A program made the translations under genes and the position numbers. A stretch of DNA of 64,000 bases from the NCBI GenBank assembly GCA_964017045.1, contig OZ024796.1, positions 24,367,010 through 24,431,009 on the forward strand, read 5' to 3'. This document shows positions 34,577-45,700 of the stretch, in pieces. The DNA comes from Omphiscola glabra. Taxonomy: Eukaryota > Mollusca > Gastropoda > Lymnaeidae. How positions within the stretch are numbered: the first letter of the stretch is position 1; every line of letters starts with the position of its first letter. Below the pieces are notes generated by a model. The model saw only the letters and a program-made list of their open reading frames with translations. It had not been told where the DNA came from and did not search any database.

Positions 34577-34719
34577 TAATGTGGTAAAATATAGATTGTT
34601 TCATTTCTCTTTGTACCACGCTTGGAGCCTTTGGGGATGAAGCGTGATTTTTCAAATAAATTTTATTATTTTTATTATATTTCGTATTGCACTTAAAGAT
34701 GTTTTAAATTACTTTCTTC
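34577..34719. other. Short AT-rich spacer
   Basis: Nothing recognised. Confidence 0.5.
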
Positions 34720-35235
34720 TTTTAGTGCGTATAAACTCAGCTTTTAATAAGTTTTAATAATTTGTTTAAATTATCGACTTTTTAGTATAAAAATTGTTTT
34801 CTTTAAATATATCGACACAAGAATTATTATTTCCTGTTTTTAAGCAAAGAAGAGCGTACAAAAGCCCTATTAAAGTCACTTAAACTCTTTACCCAGGCGT
34901 AAAACTAAAAAGTAGATGGTCGCGATCCGTCCGTTGTCCGAGTCTAATCGCCGTTTGCCCTGTCCCTAAACCTTTCCGAACCTAGCTCCCCAACAATCAT
35001 AAAGGTCTCACCTACCACCATTCCCCCCCACGTCGTTCACTGAACGGAGCAGACGCGATCAACCACGATCACCTGAGCAAGAGGATCGACACCAGAGGGT
35101 GAGCCAAAAAAATAAATAAAATAAATGCAACAAAGTTACAAACAACACACAACCACCCCCCCCCCCCTTCCCCCCGTCCATGGACTTGGAATTTGAAAGA
35201 AAGTTTTTAATAACAAAAATGATATAAAGCAGGGC
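34720..35235 (+). repeat. Dispersed repeat, copy B (partner at 27.47-27.94 kb)
   Basis: Collinear, diverged similarity to copy A. It contains a C run (about 35,157-35,166) absent from copy A. Class unknown. Confidence 0.5.
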
Positions 35236-35779
35236 AAACTCATTCATGATTCTGTGTGTTAATCTTTATTTATTCTGCATGATATTATCACCTGAATCGC
35301 AGGATGGCACGCCTTTGAGTCAGAGTCTTCAATTCGTAATCAAATACACGGAGTCTTTATCGACGCTTTATTTTGGTCACCAAAAAAAAAAGGAAAAAAA
35401 AAGGTTCAATATATTGAAAGCGATGAACTAGAAATTGGATATTACCGTTAATCGAAAAATGCCAACTGGCACCTACTCTTTTTTTTCCCGTTGTGTGGAC
35501 TCTAAACTCCTGGCCATTCTAAATTAACGTTCACATCTATGTCAACCAAAATATAGCCCCACTTTTTTATATCTATTCCCAATAATTTCCTCTTTGTTCC
35601 GTGGCGCATATCGATTCCGCCCAGTTGGCCGTTGAGGGGGAGGAGCGGCGAGAGGGAGATCAGATACAAATGAAAACTCTGAGCTGGCCGTACATTAGCA
35701 TGATAAAGTGATTTTGTTTTTACCAGATGGGGGCGGGGGAGAGATGGACGGTATAGAAATGGTAGGAGAGAGGTCGCAA
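35236..35779. other. Unique sequence
   Basis: Nothing recognised. Confidence 0.5.
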
Positions 35780-36112
35780 TGTGGGAAATGAAAGAAAAGG
35801 ATAGGATGCTACGAGAGAAAGGTCAGGACGCAACGAGAGAAAAAGGGTAGGATGCTAGCTAGGATGATTCAAAAGAAAGGGACTGGAGTCTATTAGAGAA
35901 AGTATAGGATGCTACAAGAGAAAAAAGGTAGGATTAATTGGATGCGACGAGAAAGATAGAGGATTGGACACTACGCCAGAATGGTTGAATGCTATGAGAA
36001 AAAAGTTGGATGATACGAAAGGAAGTTTGGATGATATAAGAAAAATATAGGTTGATACGAGTGAAAGGTTGGATGATACGAGATAAAGGTTTGCCAAGAA
36101 ATCAGATGATAA
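35780..36112. repeat. Degenerate tandem repeat, about 25-30 bp (aggatgctacgagagaaagg)
   Basis: The words ggatgctacgagagaaa, ttggatgatacga and atgctatgagaaaa recur with drift across the stretch. Confidence 0.7.
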
Positions 36113-36456
36113 CATTAGGAGTTTTAGATGAGACGATCGAATGAGATGGGTATATGTTGAAAGTGGAAGTGGAGGCTGTGGATGTAGATGGGGGATGACA
36201 TAGGTTGAACGATGAGCTTGGACGATGGGCTCAACTGAAATGTAAGCCTAGATGAGTTGAGCAGTAACAAAGAATGTTTAACCACATTAATAAAGCAGAC
36301 AATGGGTTAGATGGGTACGTATAGTTGCAGGGCCTGCCTTAGTCATTTTGGCCCTCCCAGGTAGTGTTAAATTTTGGCACTTCTCCGTAAGACATTTTAC
36401 ATCCCGCCCCCTTTTGTCCAAATTTGTCCGTTTTTTGAAAGACACTTCCCTTGCTT

Positions 36457-36499
<43 letters not shown>

Positions 36500-37439
36500 G
36501 TGCTGATATCCGTTACGAACGACCTCAAAGTCTTTTAAGAAAAAAAAATGATATTCATCTGGCAGTTGCTAGAGTTACTAAAATCATTTTTGAATTGTGT
36601 TGAAATTTGTAATTTAATTCCCAGTAAGGAAGAACATTTTGCTGGGTACAATTATTTAAGTTAAGCAAATTCTTCTTCTGGTTTTTGTGGTAGCAGAAGC
36701 AATGATGACGTCTCCAAAATCTAGTCGACAGGCAACATCGTTTCCAAGAGACGGCATGGCCAAAGATGTGAGCATTTCCTGAGTCACAGATGCTCTTTAA
36801 TAGGTTTTAATCAATTTTCAATTTTAGTTATGCAAAAAAAACAACCAAAAAAAAAAAAACACCTTCTTTCTTCAGTTGCAACGTTGACTGGAATTCTCAG
36901 GAATATTTAAAAGAAATTAGTGTGTACTATAACACTTAGTACCGATGTTTTGCATGGCAGCACATGCACAAAAGAAAGTATTGCTACACACCAGTATCTT
37001 AGATAATTCCATTTGGTAGCCAATTTTGTAAATATCTATATTTGCTCAACAATTCCCCGCGAGAATTTCGTCATCCTTCAATTTCCTTTGCTCCAAATGT
37101 CCCGTCGAAGAATTTAGACACGTATCAGCTAATGACATTTAAAAATTACAACACTGTTACAGTTTTAAGAATATTCAGCAGATTAGATTAATGATCAAAG
37201 CGCATTTCCTGGGACAAACTCATTAATTTGTTGTAGTCTGAAATACTTTTTAAATATCTATATTTTCTGCAAGTTTCTCTGTTGCAGTCTTTGCGCCATG
37301 AAGACCTTTGCCTCTGATTGTATTCAAAATGTTTTTTTCTTTTTCCATAAGGCTAATAATAATCATTTGCTAACAATCACATAAATGATTATATACGTAC
37401 ACTTACATACATGCAAAAACAAATTCATGTACAGGATTT
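36113..37439. other. Mostly unique sequence with a lone hAT-like end
   Basis: At 36,328 CAGGGCCTGCCTTAG resembles the left end of the 39.05-kb hAT miniature, but no second end is present; a GT microsatellite follows at about 36,460-36,490. The rest is AT-rich with A and T runs. Confidence 0.5.
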
Positions 37440-37640
37440 GTGCTTCAAATTTCTTTTTTGAACGCATTATTTTGTTTTACTGTATAATATAGTGCGTTCA
37501 AAAATAAATTTGACGAACATTTTAACATGTGAACTGAAAAAAGAATCGACCAAATTTCCATTCGATCAAATTTCCGTCGATCAATTTTCTGTCGACGAAA
37601 TTTCTTTCGATCAAATTTTCGGTAACCGGAGAAAATATCT
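37440..37640. mobile_element. Decayed TIR miniature related to the 377-604 element
   Basis: The words gaacgcatta, gtgcgttcaaaaataaattt, gatcaaatttccgtcgatca and gatcaaattttcggtaacc match parts of the 377-604 and 43,341 elements. No full pair of ends survives. Confidence 0.5.
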
Positions 37641-37765
37641 ACAACAACTGGGAATTCAAAGCATGGAAAAGAAAAGCATTAGTTAGGTCTGAGTGGAAGG
37701 AAGTGGTGAGCCAGTGGCGGAGACATATGGGCTGTAGCGTCACACGGATGGATGGATGTCCAATC
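37641..37765 (+). mobile_element. LINE 3' end fragment
   Basis: In pieces it reads AWKRKALVRSEWKEVV and QWRRHMGCSVT, the A-x-D-R-x-x-W-x-x-V-V block at the C-terminus of the LINE family seen at 42.2, 51.9 and 60.9 kb. The 3' end gggctgtagcgtcac followed by (ggat)3 matches the complement of that family's 3' end (gtggcgctacagcc). Confidence 0.65.
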
Positions 37766-37962
37766 ATTTAATTTAAATAGATTAGTTATTATATACTAGC
37801 TGTTATACCCTTCAGACATACTATTTTCATTTATGTAAAACTTATTTACCGTCAATTAAGTATTTAAAGTTTTGTATGTGATCAAAATGCCTCCCCCCAC
37901 CCAAAAAAATAAATAAGAAATACAAATAAATTGGGTGTGTGAGGCAGTTGCCTACTTTGGCT
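37766..37962. other. AT-rich spacer
   Basis: Nothing recognised. Confidence 0.5.
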
Positions 37963-38470
37963 GTAGCTAAGGACATCGTCTGTAGCTAAGGACGTCGTCT
38001 GTAGCTAAGGATGTCGTCTGTAGAAAAGGACTTCGTCTGTAGCAAAGGACGTCGTCTGTAGCTAAGGACGTCGTCTGTAGCTAAGGACGTCGTCTGTAAC
38101 CAAGGACGTCGTCTGTAGCAAAGGATGTCGTCTGTAGCCAAGGACGTCGTCTGTAGCCAAGGACGTCGTCTGTAGCCAAGGACGTCGTCTGTAGCCAAGG
38201 ACGTCGTCTGTAGCCAAGGACGTCGTCTGTAGCCAAGGACGTCGTCTGTAGCCAAGGACGTCGTCTGTAGCCAAGGACGTCGTCTGTAGCCAAGGACGTC
38301 GTCTGTAGCCAAGGACGTCGTCTGTAGCTAAGGACGTCGTTTGTAGTAAAGGACTTCGTCTGTAGCAAAGGACTTCGTCTGTAGCTAAGGACGTCGTCTG
38401 TAGCTAAGGACGTCGTCTGTAGCTAAGGACGTCGTCTGTAGCTAAGGACGTCGTCTGTAGCTAAGGACGT
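37963..38470. repeat. 19-bp minisatellite, about 26 copies
   Basis: The unit is gtagccaaggacgtcgtct. The centre (38,140-38,320) has gccaag and both flanks have gctaag or gcaaag. It is homogeneous in the middle and more diverged at the edges. Frames on the minus strand are by-products. Confidence 0.96.
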
Positions 38471-39050
38471 GCCGTGTTAGGTGTGTAGTTGAATGAGGAA
38501 TGACTGATAGTGAAGACGATTCCTTCTACAATATTTATTAAATGACATTGAGAATTAAACCAAAAAAACAACAATTTAATCAAACTAATAGTAGAAAGAG
38601 TAAAGTGAGATCCAGGTCCATGCTTGAGGTGTTTGTGTGTGTGTGTGTGTGGGGGGGGGGTGGGGGTAGCGGCCCAGGACTCCAAATAAATAAGTGCGCC
38701 AAATTGTTTTATATTTTTCAAGCAAAATGTGTGTATAAATATACATACTATTTGTGGCATGGGCGTGAAAAGTCAGACTTTGTCCCGAGTACAACCTTTT
38801 GCTTACCACGGCCCTTGAGAGCCATATCTTGAATTAACGATACTTTGAGATAAACACGAGGTAAAGGGAAAATAGTCGCTAGTTATTCGGTGTAAAAGTG
38901 AAGCAAGCATTGAAGAGTAATCCAATAAATCGCCAGAATTGGAGAAAATAGATTTCTAGTTGACCGGCTTGCTGTCGCCTGTGCGTTCTTCCATTCCGAC
39001 TGAGCTGTCACCACCTTAACCCTAATAGCCTAGAATATCAATGGTGTAGA
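38471..39050. other. Unique sequence
   Basis: A GT run followed by a G run lies at about 38,634-38,660. Nothing else. Confidence 0.55.
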
Positions 39051-39236
39051 CAGGGCCGGCCATAGGCCACTGCAACCTATGCGGCCGCAGTGGGCCCCGC
39101 ACTTTCATAGGCCCCGCCCAGAATTTATTTTCTAATACAAAATATTAATTTTCACTTATTATCCTTATTCCTACCCAGACTGGGCCCCGCGCAATCCGTT
39201 TCGCATAGGGCCCCGCAATTGTTAAGGTCGGCCCTG
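39051..39236. mobile_element. hAT miniature with CAGGGCCGGCC ends, perfect target duplication
   Basis: The left end is CAGGGCCGGCCATAG and the complement of the right end is CAGGGCCGACC. Inside, GGGCCCCGC words are repeated on both arms. The 8-bp target duplication ggtgtaga is exact (39,043-39,050 and 39,237-39,244). It is 186 bp and non-coding. It is a third hAT miniature family in the window. Confidence 0.92.
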
Positions 39237-40179
39237 GGTGTAGAGGTTAAACTTTGTTTAAATCCTATATTTTCGATCCTATGAACTCCAAAGCACTAAC
39301 GCCAAAAGACATAATAAGATCTATTCCCGCTTTCATACTCACGTCAATTCTTAATTCAATTTCAGCCAATCCGTGAGCTCGACAATTAAACTGCGTCACT
39401 TGATTCAGGACTCTTATTTCTAATTGTTTTTATATTTTAAAAAATTCATTTTTGTTTAAAATATGATGAATTCGTTTCTCCATGAAGCAAATGTTTAATT
39501 ACAGACGCCAGCAAAAAATAAATGTTAGAGCCAGTGGCGGAGACATATGGAGGGAAAAACACAGCTATCCTAAAACCAATTTAGTTAGGGCGCTGCCATT
39601 TAGGACCACCCCAACACACACAAAATAAAATAAATATATATTTAAATATTATTTGAATTAAATCCTTTTACAACAGCCAGGGGCGGAACCAGGGAAAAAA
39701 AACCCAACACAATTACAATGACGAGAAGATCTAATGTGAAACAGATTTCCCCATTTACAAAAATAACGGGTTTTTACCAACCATGAAAATGAACTTCTTT
39801 AAAATAATGTGGTTACATGTACCCAGGTTGCCTTTTCCACATGACCCGCCCTTGACTGTGATGCACCGAGAACACCAGGAGTTAATGCGGCGTCAAGATA
39901 AAAAAACAACACATTTTACATTTGAATGCCTGTAAACTTTACCCCCAGCGAAGAGCCGCGCCTGCTCTTGCGAACAATATTTTTGAGATTTTTTTTTTAC
40001 AAGACATTGGAGGCTAGAATTTATAAATAGATTTTTCCTCCAGCATTTCACCATGCGAGTCCAGTGCGGGAATCTAGCTTCTATAGAAATGAAATCCTTC
40101 TGGTATGCTCTAGATAATGCTTTATATTTTATGCATGCGTCCATACGTGGTTGTTTCTCTAACACTGCGGTGCTAATTG
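39237..40179. other. AT-rich unique sequence
   Basis: A gccagtggcggagacatatgg word at 39,531 matches the LINE C-terminal region at about 37,710, so a short LINE scrap may be present. Nothing else. Confidence 0.5.
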
Positions 40180-40448
40180 ATAGTATCTGATGCTTTGTAA
40201 TCCATCTTTGTGGAGCCGTAATCCACTCTTATGATGCCACGGTCCATCTTTACAATGCTATGATTTATCTTTGCTCCGCTACAATCGATCTTCCTTGTAC
40301 CACGATCCATCTTTGCAGTGTTCAGATTAGCTTTGTTGGTGATGTGATCCATCTTTGTTGTAGTGCAAATACAACCTTTTAAGTAGTACTTTGATTCGAT
40401 CTTTGATGTGCTATGATCCATCTTTTTTGGTGACGTGCTCCAGTTTTG
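40180..40448. repeat. Degenerate tandem repeat near 30 bp (gatccatctttg)
   Basis: The words atccatctttg(t/c) and tgctatgatccatctttg recur about nine times with poor conservation between them. Confidence 0.7.
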
Positions 40449-40844
40449 CAGTGCAAATGTGCATAATACTTTAATTCGCTCGATTACTCTATTGACATAG
40501 TTTTAAAAACATTACTAACACCAATAGTTCAGAACGAACTAAATAAGCCCCACCTGCCGCGGACACGTTTAGCAATGGCCAAGCGATTACAAGTTCGTAT
40601 TCGATACCACCCGTTCATTCTGCTGTTCAGTACAAGTAAGTCAAAAACCCCGCAGTCGTCACTCTTAGCAGTAATCTATTCCGATATTTGAGCACTCTCA
40701 GACACTAGTCGGCCACAGGCTCTATAAATATCCAAATTTTTTCCTGTGCTCAAACTCCATTACAGCGTTCTTATAGTAGAGGATTGTATTATTATTCATT
40801 GGAGAATTTCTGCCTTTATCTTCGTGTCTTTTCAAAGCAAATGA
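40449..40844. other. Unique sequence, perhaps decayed LINE
   Basis: It lies directly upstream of the LINE tail below, but no motif is readable. Confidence 0.4.
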
Positions 40845-41042
40845 AAATCGCAAGATGCCTAAAGGCTTCAAAACTGCACTCAAAACTCATCTCTTTAAAC
40901 TCTACTATCCTGACTGATTCCCCCCCCCCTCCTCTGACCGATAGACGATGCAGCTTCATGTACAGCGTGGTGAGCCCAGCCCTAGGTTGGGATACTACGC
41001 TATAAAAAACTTCTTATAATAATAATAGTAATAATAATAAAG
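40845..41042 (+). mobile_element. L2/CR1-like LINE 3' end
   Basis: The frame 40,864-40,917 reads GFKTALKTHLFKLYYPD and a stop, the F-K-x-x-L-K-T-H-L-F block that ends the polyprotein in L2/CR1-type LINEs. The 3' end is tgggatactacgctataaaa followed by an ATA/ATT-type microsatellite (to about 41,040), as usual for that group. Upstream is too decayed to read. Confidence 0.62.
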
Positions 41043-41210
41043 TCTACCCAAAACGCAAGGCCTGTTACAAGCCGTATATCAACTTTAAGTACTAGCTAAT
41101 TGTTACCCGGTGTGGCAAGGGTCATGCTGTTGATTTCGTCCAACACAGAGCTGTTAAGCGTTGAGGCCAACCGTTTTCTTGCATAAGGCATTGATCAAAT
41201 TTTAAGTAAC
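41043..41210. other. Spacer
   Basis: Nothing recognised. Confidence 0.5.
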
Positions 41211-41764
41211 GTAAGAGGTCATTCCCAAATTACGTCGCGCAAAAAGGGACCTTTTTAGACCCCCTCCCTCCTGTCATAAATTCTTTACCCCCCCCCCAAA
41301 AAAATCGTGTCACGTCACATAAAAAAAATCAAAACATAAAATTTTCATAACTAAACTAAGATTTTATTTTATTCTTTAAAATTTTCCCATAATGGATTAT
41401 GATGTAGTATTATTAGTGACGCGAAACAACGAAGTCATCCGCAAGCCGAATGTAAAATGGCCACATCAGTTTTTGCATCATTTTTCGATACGCACAGAAG
41501 GTCTGCACGACTGAGTTTCATGGTACCTATAATACGTGAGGCGATTTCGACCTCAAATTAATGTTTTTAAAATTAATTGAAAAACGATTTTTAAAAATAA
41601 GAAAATTTTAGATTAAAAAAATAATAATAAAAAAAAAAATAAGGTGACGTCAAAATCTTTTACCCCCCCCCCCCCCCCGTCTCCCTTTACACAAAGTACC
41701 ACAAATTCTTGACACCCCCACTCCCACCCCCTGAGCATGACGTAATTTACGAACGATCCCTTAA
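41211..41764. mobile_element. Probable TIR element with AAATTACGTC ends
   Basis: The left arm aagaggtcattcccaaatta and the complement of the right arm (aagggatcgttcgtaaatta, followed by cgtc in both) match over about 24 bp with 5-6 differences. Both arms then pass through C/G-rich stretches. The flanks gtaa and ttaa could be a decayed TTAA target. It is 554 bp and non-coding. Superfamily not assigned. Confidence 0.55.
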
Positions 41765-41882
41765 ACTATTAAATGACATGTCTTACACTAACATTTTTAG
41801 TTCAGTTACACACCGTCAAATAGGTAAAAGTTAAAAAAAAGACATTTAAAAAGAAAAGAAAAAAAAGAAAGAATGTCTAAAG

Positions 41883-42077
41883 CAGCGGTTCTCTACCTCT
41901 GGGTCGCGACCCCTTTGTGGGTCGAACGACCCTTTCCGAGGGGTCGCCTAAGATCATCGGAAAACAAATATACTCTACAATAATATAATAGCAAAAAATA
42001 ATTTTGTGGCTGGGGGTCGCCACAACATGAGGAACTGTATTAAAGGGTCGTGGCATTTGGACGGTTGAGAACCACTG
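41883..42077 (+). mobile_element. SPIN-like hAT miniature, copy 6, with perfect target duplication
   Basis: It starts CAGCGGTTCTCTACCTCTGG and then GTCGCGACCCC; it ends CGGTTGAGAACCACTG. The 8-bp target duplication gtctaaag is exact (41,875-41,882 and 42,078-42,085). It is 195 bp and non-coding. Confidence 0.93.
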
Positions 42078-42224
42078 GTCTAAAGTCAAGAATTTATGGG
42101 GATAGTGTAGAGAACTTTTACTGGATACACTTTTTCAATATCTTTTTTTTAAATTTAAAGTTCCGACCAAAACAAACTGCTGGCCTTGTTTGCACATAAA
42201 TTATACTTGAAATTTTTATCATCA
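42078..42224. other. Spacer
   Basis: AT-rich. Nothing recognised. Confidence 0.5.
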
Positions 42225-42655
42225 TCAGTGGCGCTACAGCCTATGTAGGGCCATGGCCTGCTCCGCCACACCTTTCTATTTCGGATCGATCCATGGCATT
42301 CCGCCTTCATGCGCGAACCCCCACAACTGGTGTAAGTCTTTCTCTACATCATCGATCCATCTCAGCCTTGGTCGACCGGTGAGCCGTCTGCCTCTAGGTT
42401 TCTGCCTGTAGATCATAGACCTGTGAGCCGTCTGCCTCTAGGTTTCTGCCTGTAGATCATAGACCGGCGAGCCGTCTGCCCCTAGGTTTCTGCCTGTAGA
42501 TCATAGACCGGTGAGCCGTCTGCCTCTAGGTTTCTGCCTGTAGATCATTTTTATTACTCAACAGTCCGTCATCCTGTCAATGTGTCCTGTCCTGCGATTT
42601 CTGCCCCCTTTTTTTTATTGTTGCGACTATGGGTTGGTCTTTGACCAATGTTATT
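42225..42655 (-). mobile_element. LINE 3' fragment with internal tandem duplication
   Basis: It is collinear with 60,880-61,165 (gggccatggcctgctccgcc, ggatcgatccatggc, cttggtcgaccggtgagccg, tgttgcgactatggg). On the minus strand it encodes the R-W-I-D-D-V-E type block and the following D-R-x-x-W region, broken by stops. A block of about 47 bp (gagccgtctgcctctaggtt, then tctgcctgtagatcatagac) is tandemly repeated four times at 42,380-42,548; the 61-kb copy has it once. Confidence 0.72.
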
Positions 42656-43340
42656 ATTTTATCGAAATATAATATGTTTTTTTTTTTTGTTGATATTTCC
42701 GTTTCATTTGGAATTAGGTTATTTAAACGAAATTTCGTTTTGAAAATTGTTCCTTTATATATTTTAAAACAAATATCCTCCCAATGGCCATGGGGTTTTC
42801 GTGTTAGTTGTAATCGATTTCTTTAAAGTAATCACTCATGCCAATTTTTTAGATGCATATACTCGATCCATTTCTGTTGTCAAGTGACGCTATTGGTCAA
42901 CAAGCAAAATGAAAAAAAAAAACATGAATCGTCTTTTTAAACATAGACACTGCCCGTGTCAACATAGACTCTGTCCTTGCCAACACAGACCCTGAGTTCA
43001 GTCAACAGACGGGTACGTCCCAGTATCAAAGGGGCACAAGCTGATCTGTTGATTTTGGCGAGTAGTTTTCTCTTGAGGGCTCAATCGTTTCAAGAAAAGA
43101 AAAAAGGAGGTTTGGGGGGGGGGGGGGGGTGGTGTTTGGGAGGAAGTAAGTGATGGTTTGTTTTCTTGTGGCCTTAGGGGGTGATTTTAAGTAAAGGACA
43201 GCGTAACTCGTGTCTTAGTTCCTGAACTCAGTGCGCGGCCGTATACTTGATGTTGACAGATAACATATGGCTTTAAAGCAACCTTTTCTGCATACTGCAT
43301 TCCGTCACCACCACTTTTTTTTTACGAATTGTTTGCCTTA
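42656..43340. other. AT-rich unique sequence with a G run
   Basis: A G run of about 14 bp lies at 43,116-43,129. A short duplication, (a)acatagactctg, lies near 42,950-42,990. Confidence 0.55.
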
Positions 43341-43479
43341 TGCTCAGTTCAAAAGATCAAATTTTCGTCAAACTTGCTTCAAATTTTTGTCACATTTCTT
43401 ATTGAACGCCCTATTTTTTAAAACAAAATGTTGCGTTGAAAAATAAATTTGGTGAACATATGATCGTGTAAACTGAGCA
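43341..43479. mobile_element. TIR miniature of the GATCAAATTT family, copy 3
   Basis: The left end is TGCTCAGTTCAAAAGATCAA and the complement of the right end is TGCTCAGTTTACACGATCAT, flanked by TA on both sides. It is 139 bp and shares tcttattgaacgc with the 377-604 element. Confidence 0.8.
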
Positions 43480-43738
43480 TAAGTCTCCAATTGAAAAAAA
43501 AAAAATATTTTCGTTATAGATCTGCAAAGAGAACTGTAGAGCTTATACAATAAACTTGTCACTGATTATAGAAAGTGAAATGTTAGTAAAGACATTACGA
43601 AATATACACAACTTTATTTTTAGAACTTTCAATTTAGCGGTTACTCTTTTTTAATAAGCACTTTCTAGAAAACCCCTGGAATTTTGACTGTCATCATTGT
43701 CAAGAATGGATTATGGAAATACATGTTCTGTGGTGTTG
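43480..43738. other. AT-rich spacer
   Basis: Nothing recognised. Confidence 0.5.
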
Positions 43739-43966
43739 TCTGGGGTATGTCTAGGGCGTGACTAGGGTATGACTGGGGTATGACTGGGGTATGACTAGGG
43801 TATGACTAGGGTACGACTAGGGTACGAATAGGGTACGACTAGGGTATGACTAGGGTTATGACTAGGGTACGACTAGGGTACGACTAGGGTACGACTAGGG
43901 TACGACTAGGGTACGACTAGGGTACGACTAGGGTACGACTAGGGTACGACTAGGGTATGACTCTTA
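43739..43966. repeat. 11-bp minisatellite, about 20 copies
   Basis: The unit is gactagggtac. Left units carry tatg or ggg variants; the right block from about 43,864 is a perfect run of tacgactaggg. Confidence 0.95.
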
Positions 43967-45700
43967 CTCCAGTTTACAAGAATAAAGCTTGACACAAAAT
44001 GTGTTCAATTATTACATTGTATTTTAAAACCACAATAAGTCCACGGTCATTATTACAGTTACGAATACAACTCATCAAATTAGTACCGTAAGTCTCGTTA
44101 ACAAACTTAGCCAAAAGACTACGAAACTAAAGGGGACCCCCCCCCCCACACACACACCACCAAAGAGGGTATGCGAATGACGAGGTGAGAATCCTTGATG
44201 ATTGTTAGCTAATTATGAAAGTAGTCCATGGAGTAGGCGGATTACACTGTTTTCTCTTTCACTCTCCGCCTGGACTACTTTGGTGATGTTGTTGGTGGTG
44301 GTGTGTGTGTTGGGGAGGGGGGGATTTTTCGAACAACCCCATTTTGGGAATCGCTGCTTTAAAGTATTTAAAGGGGGTGGGGTGGGAATAATGATGTCAA
44401 ATCTGGATCAAGGTCTAATCATCATGTCATCATGCTATAACAGCTCTTAGCAATCGCCATACGATAATTATCTCACATTCGACCCCTCAACAAGCTCCCC
44501 ATAAAACTGACCCCCCCCCCCCACCGCTCTGTGGACGAATATTGTTCTTGGGAACAACTCTCTGCATTTCATACAAAAAATTTGCTTCCCCCTTTAAAAA
44601 TATTTTTTATACATATCTAATGCCGGGAGCATCCCATAATTCCTCATCTTTAATGCTCTTCACTTTCCATGAACTATAGTTTTTTTTTAATGTATGCCTA
44701 CTCTCGAACTATTCGGGCAATCTTCACCAACTGTCACACCGTCTGAGATGATCTCACAGCGCCTCACATTTCCTTTTTTTTAAAAAGAGGCCCTTGTCCT
44801 CTCAGCGTCGATGAGTTCTATTTGCCCATATTTCATCGAATAGAAATATTCCAAAATATCGTCTCTCGGCCGCAATTTTGGGATTTTTTTATATTACAAT
44901 GGGGATAAGGTTACCCAACGTATGCAAGGATAAAAAAAAATGAAGATCTATTCTTTTTAGTTTTCAAATGGTGCATGCACTTTCTTTCCTTTTCTAAATA
45001 ATGATTTTGTTTCTTCAAATACTAGTACAACAAGAAATATGAATCGGCGCGTTGTCCAGTGCATCATGTTTCCCGGTATGTGTAACATTACTGAATGTCA
45101 TTGTGCATTCAGTATGTTATATAAAATACTTCATTTTTGCCTATGGTCCTTTCTTTTTGTTACCTCTGTCATCCTTAATGTTACTCACTCATCTCAAGAA
45201 TTAAATAGGTCCGATATACCACACAGTTCTTTATTCACATAATTGATACAAATATAATTCTTGAATTTGTTAAATCCATGTAACAGATGAAGTTACATTG
45301 TAAAGAATATCACACACTTTTATAACATTAAATTAAATTCACATCGTAGCCAATAAATGTGGAAACTGGCGTCCTTCTTCGCCAACCGACTACTGTGGAC
45401 TCATGCTCAGAAACTTATGAGTTTTCCCTCCTCTACATAAAAAAGTTCCTGCTTTCTTCTAGTGATATTATATGATTACAATATTCCTACGCCATCGTGA
45501 ATAGAAAATAAATAATACTGTCATGTGACTGAGTACATTTAACTCGTTGTGTTACAGTATGTTCTTTACACGTTTAAATAGAAAGTCTAATATATAGACT
45601 CAAAACGCAGTGGGAAACATTGGGAGTACCTATTTGCCGTTAAGATATTTTATGTTTACCCTAACGGGGGAAAAAGTTGTGGAAAAGAGTGGGGGGTGTC
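43967..45700. other. Unique sequence, no gene seen
   Basis: About 1.7 kb. C runs lie near 44,139-44,149 and 44,511-44,522, and G-rich words near 44,310-44,385. Frames at 44,202 and 45,039 lack recognised domains. Confidence 0.45.

Noticed and set aside
43739..43966. Interstitial telomere repeat because of GGGTA words
   Set aside because: The unit is 11 bp (gactagggtac) and not TTAGGG or a simple variant.
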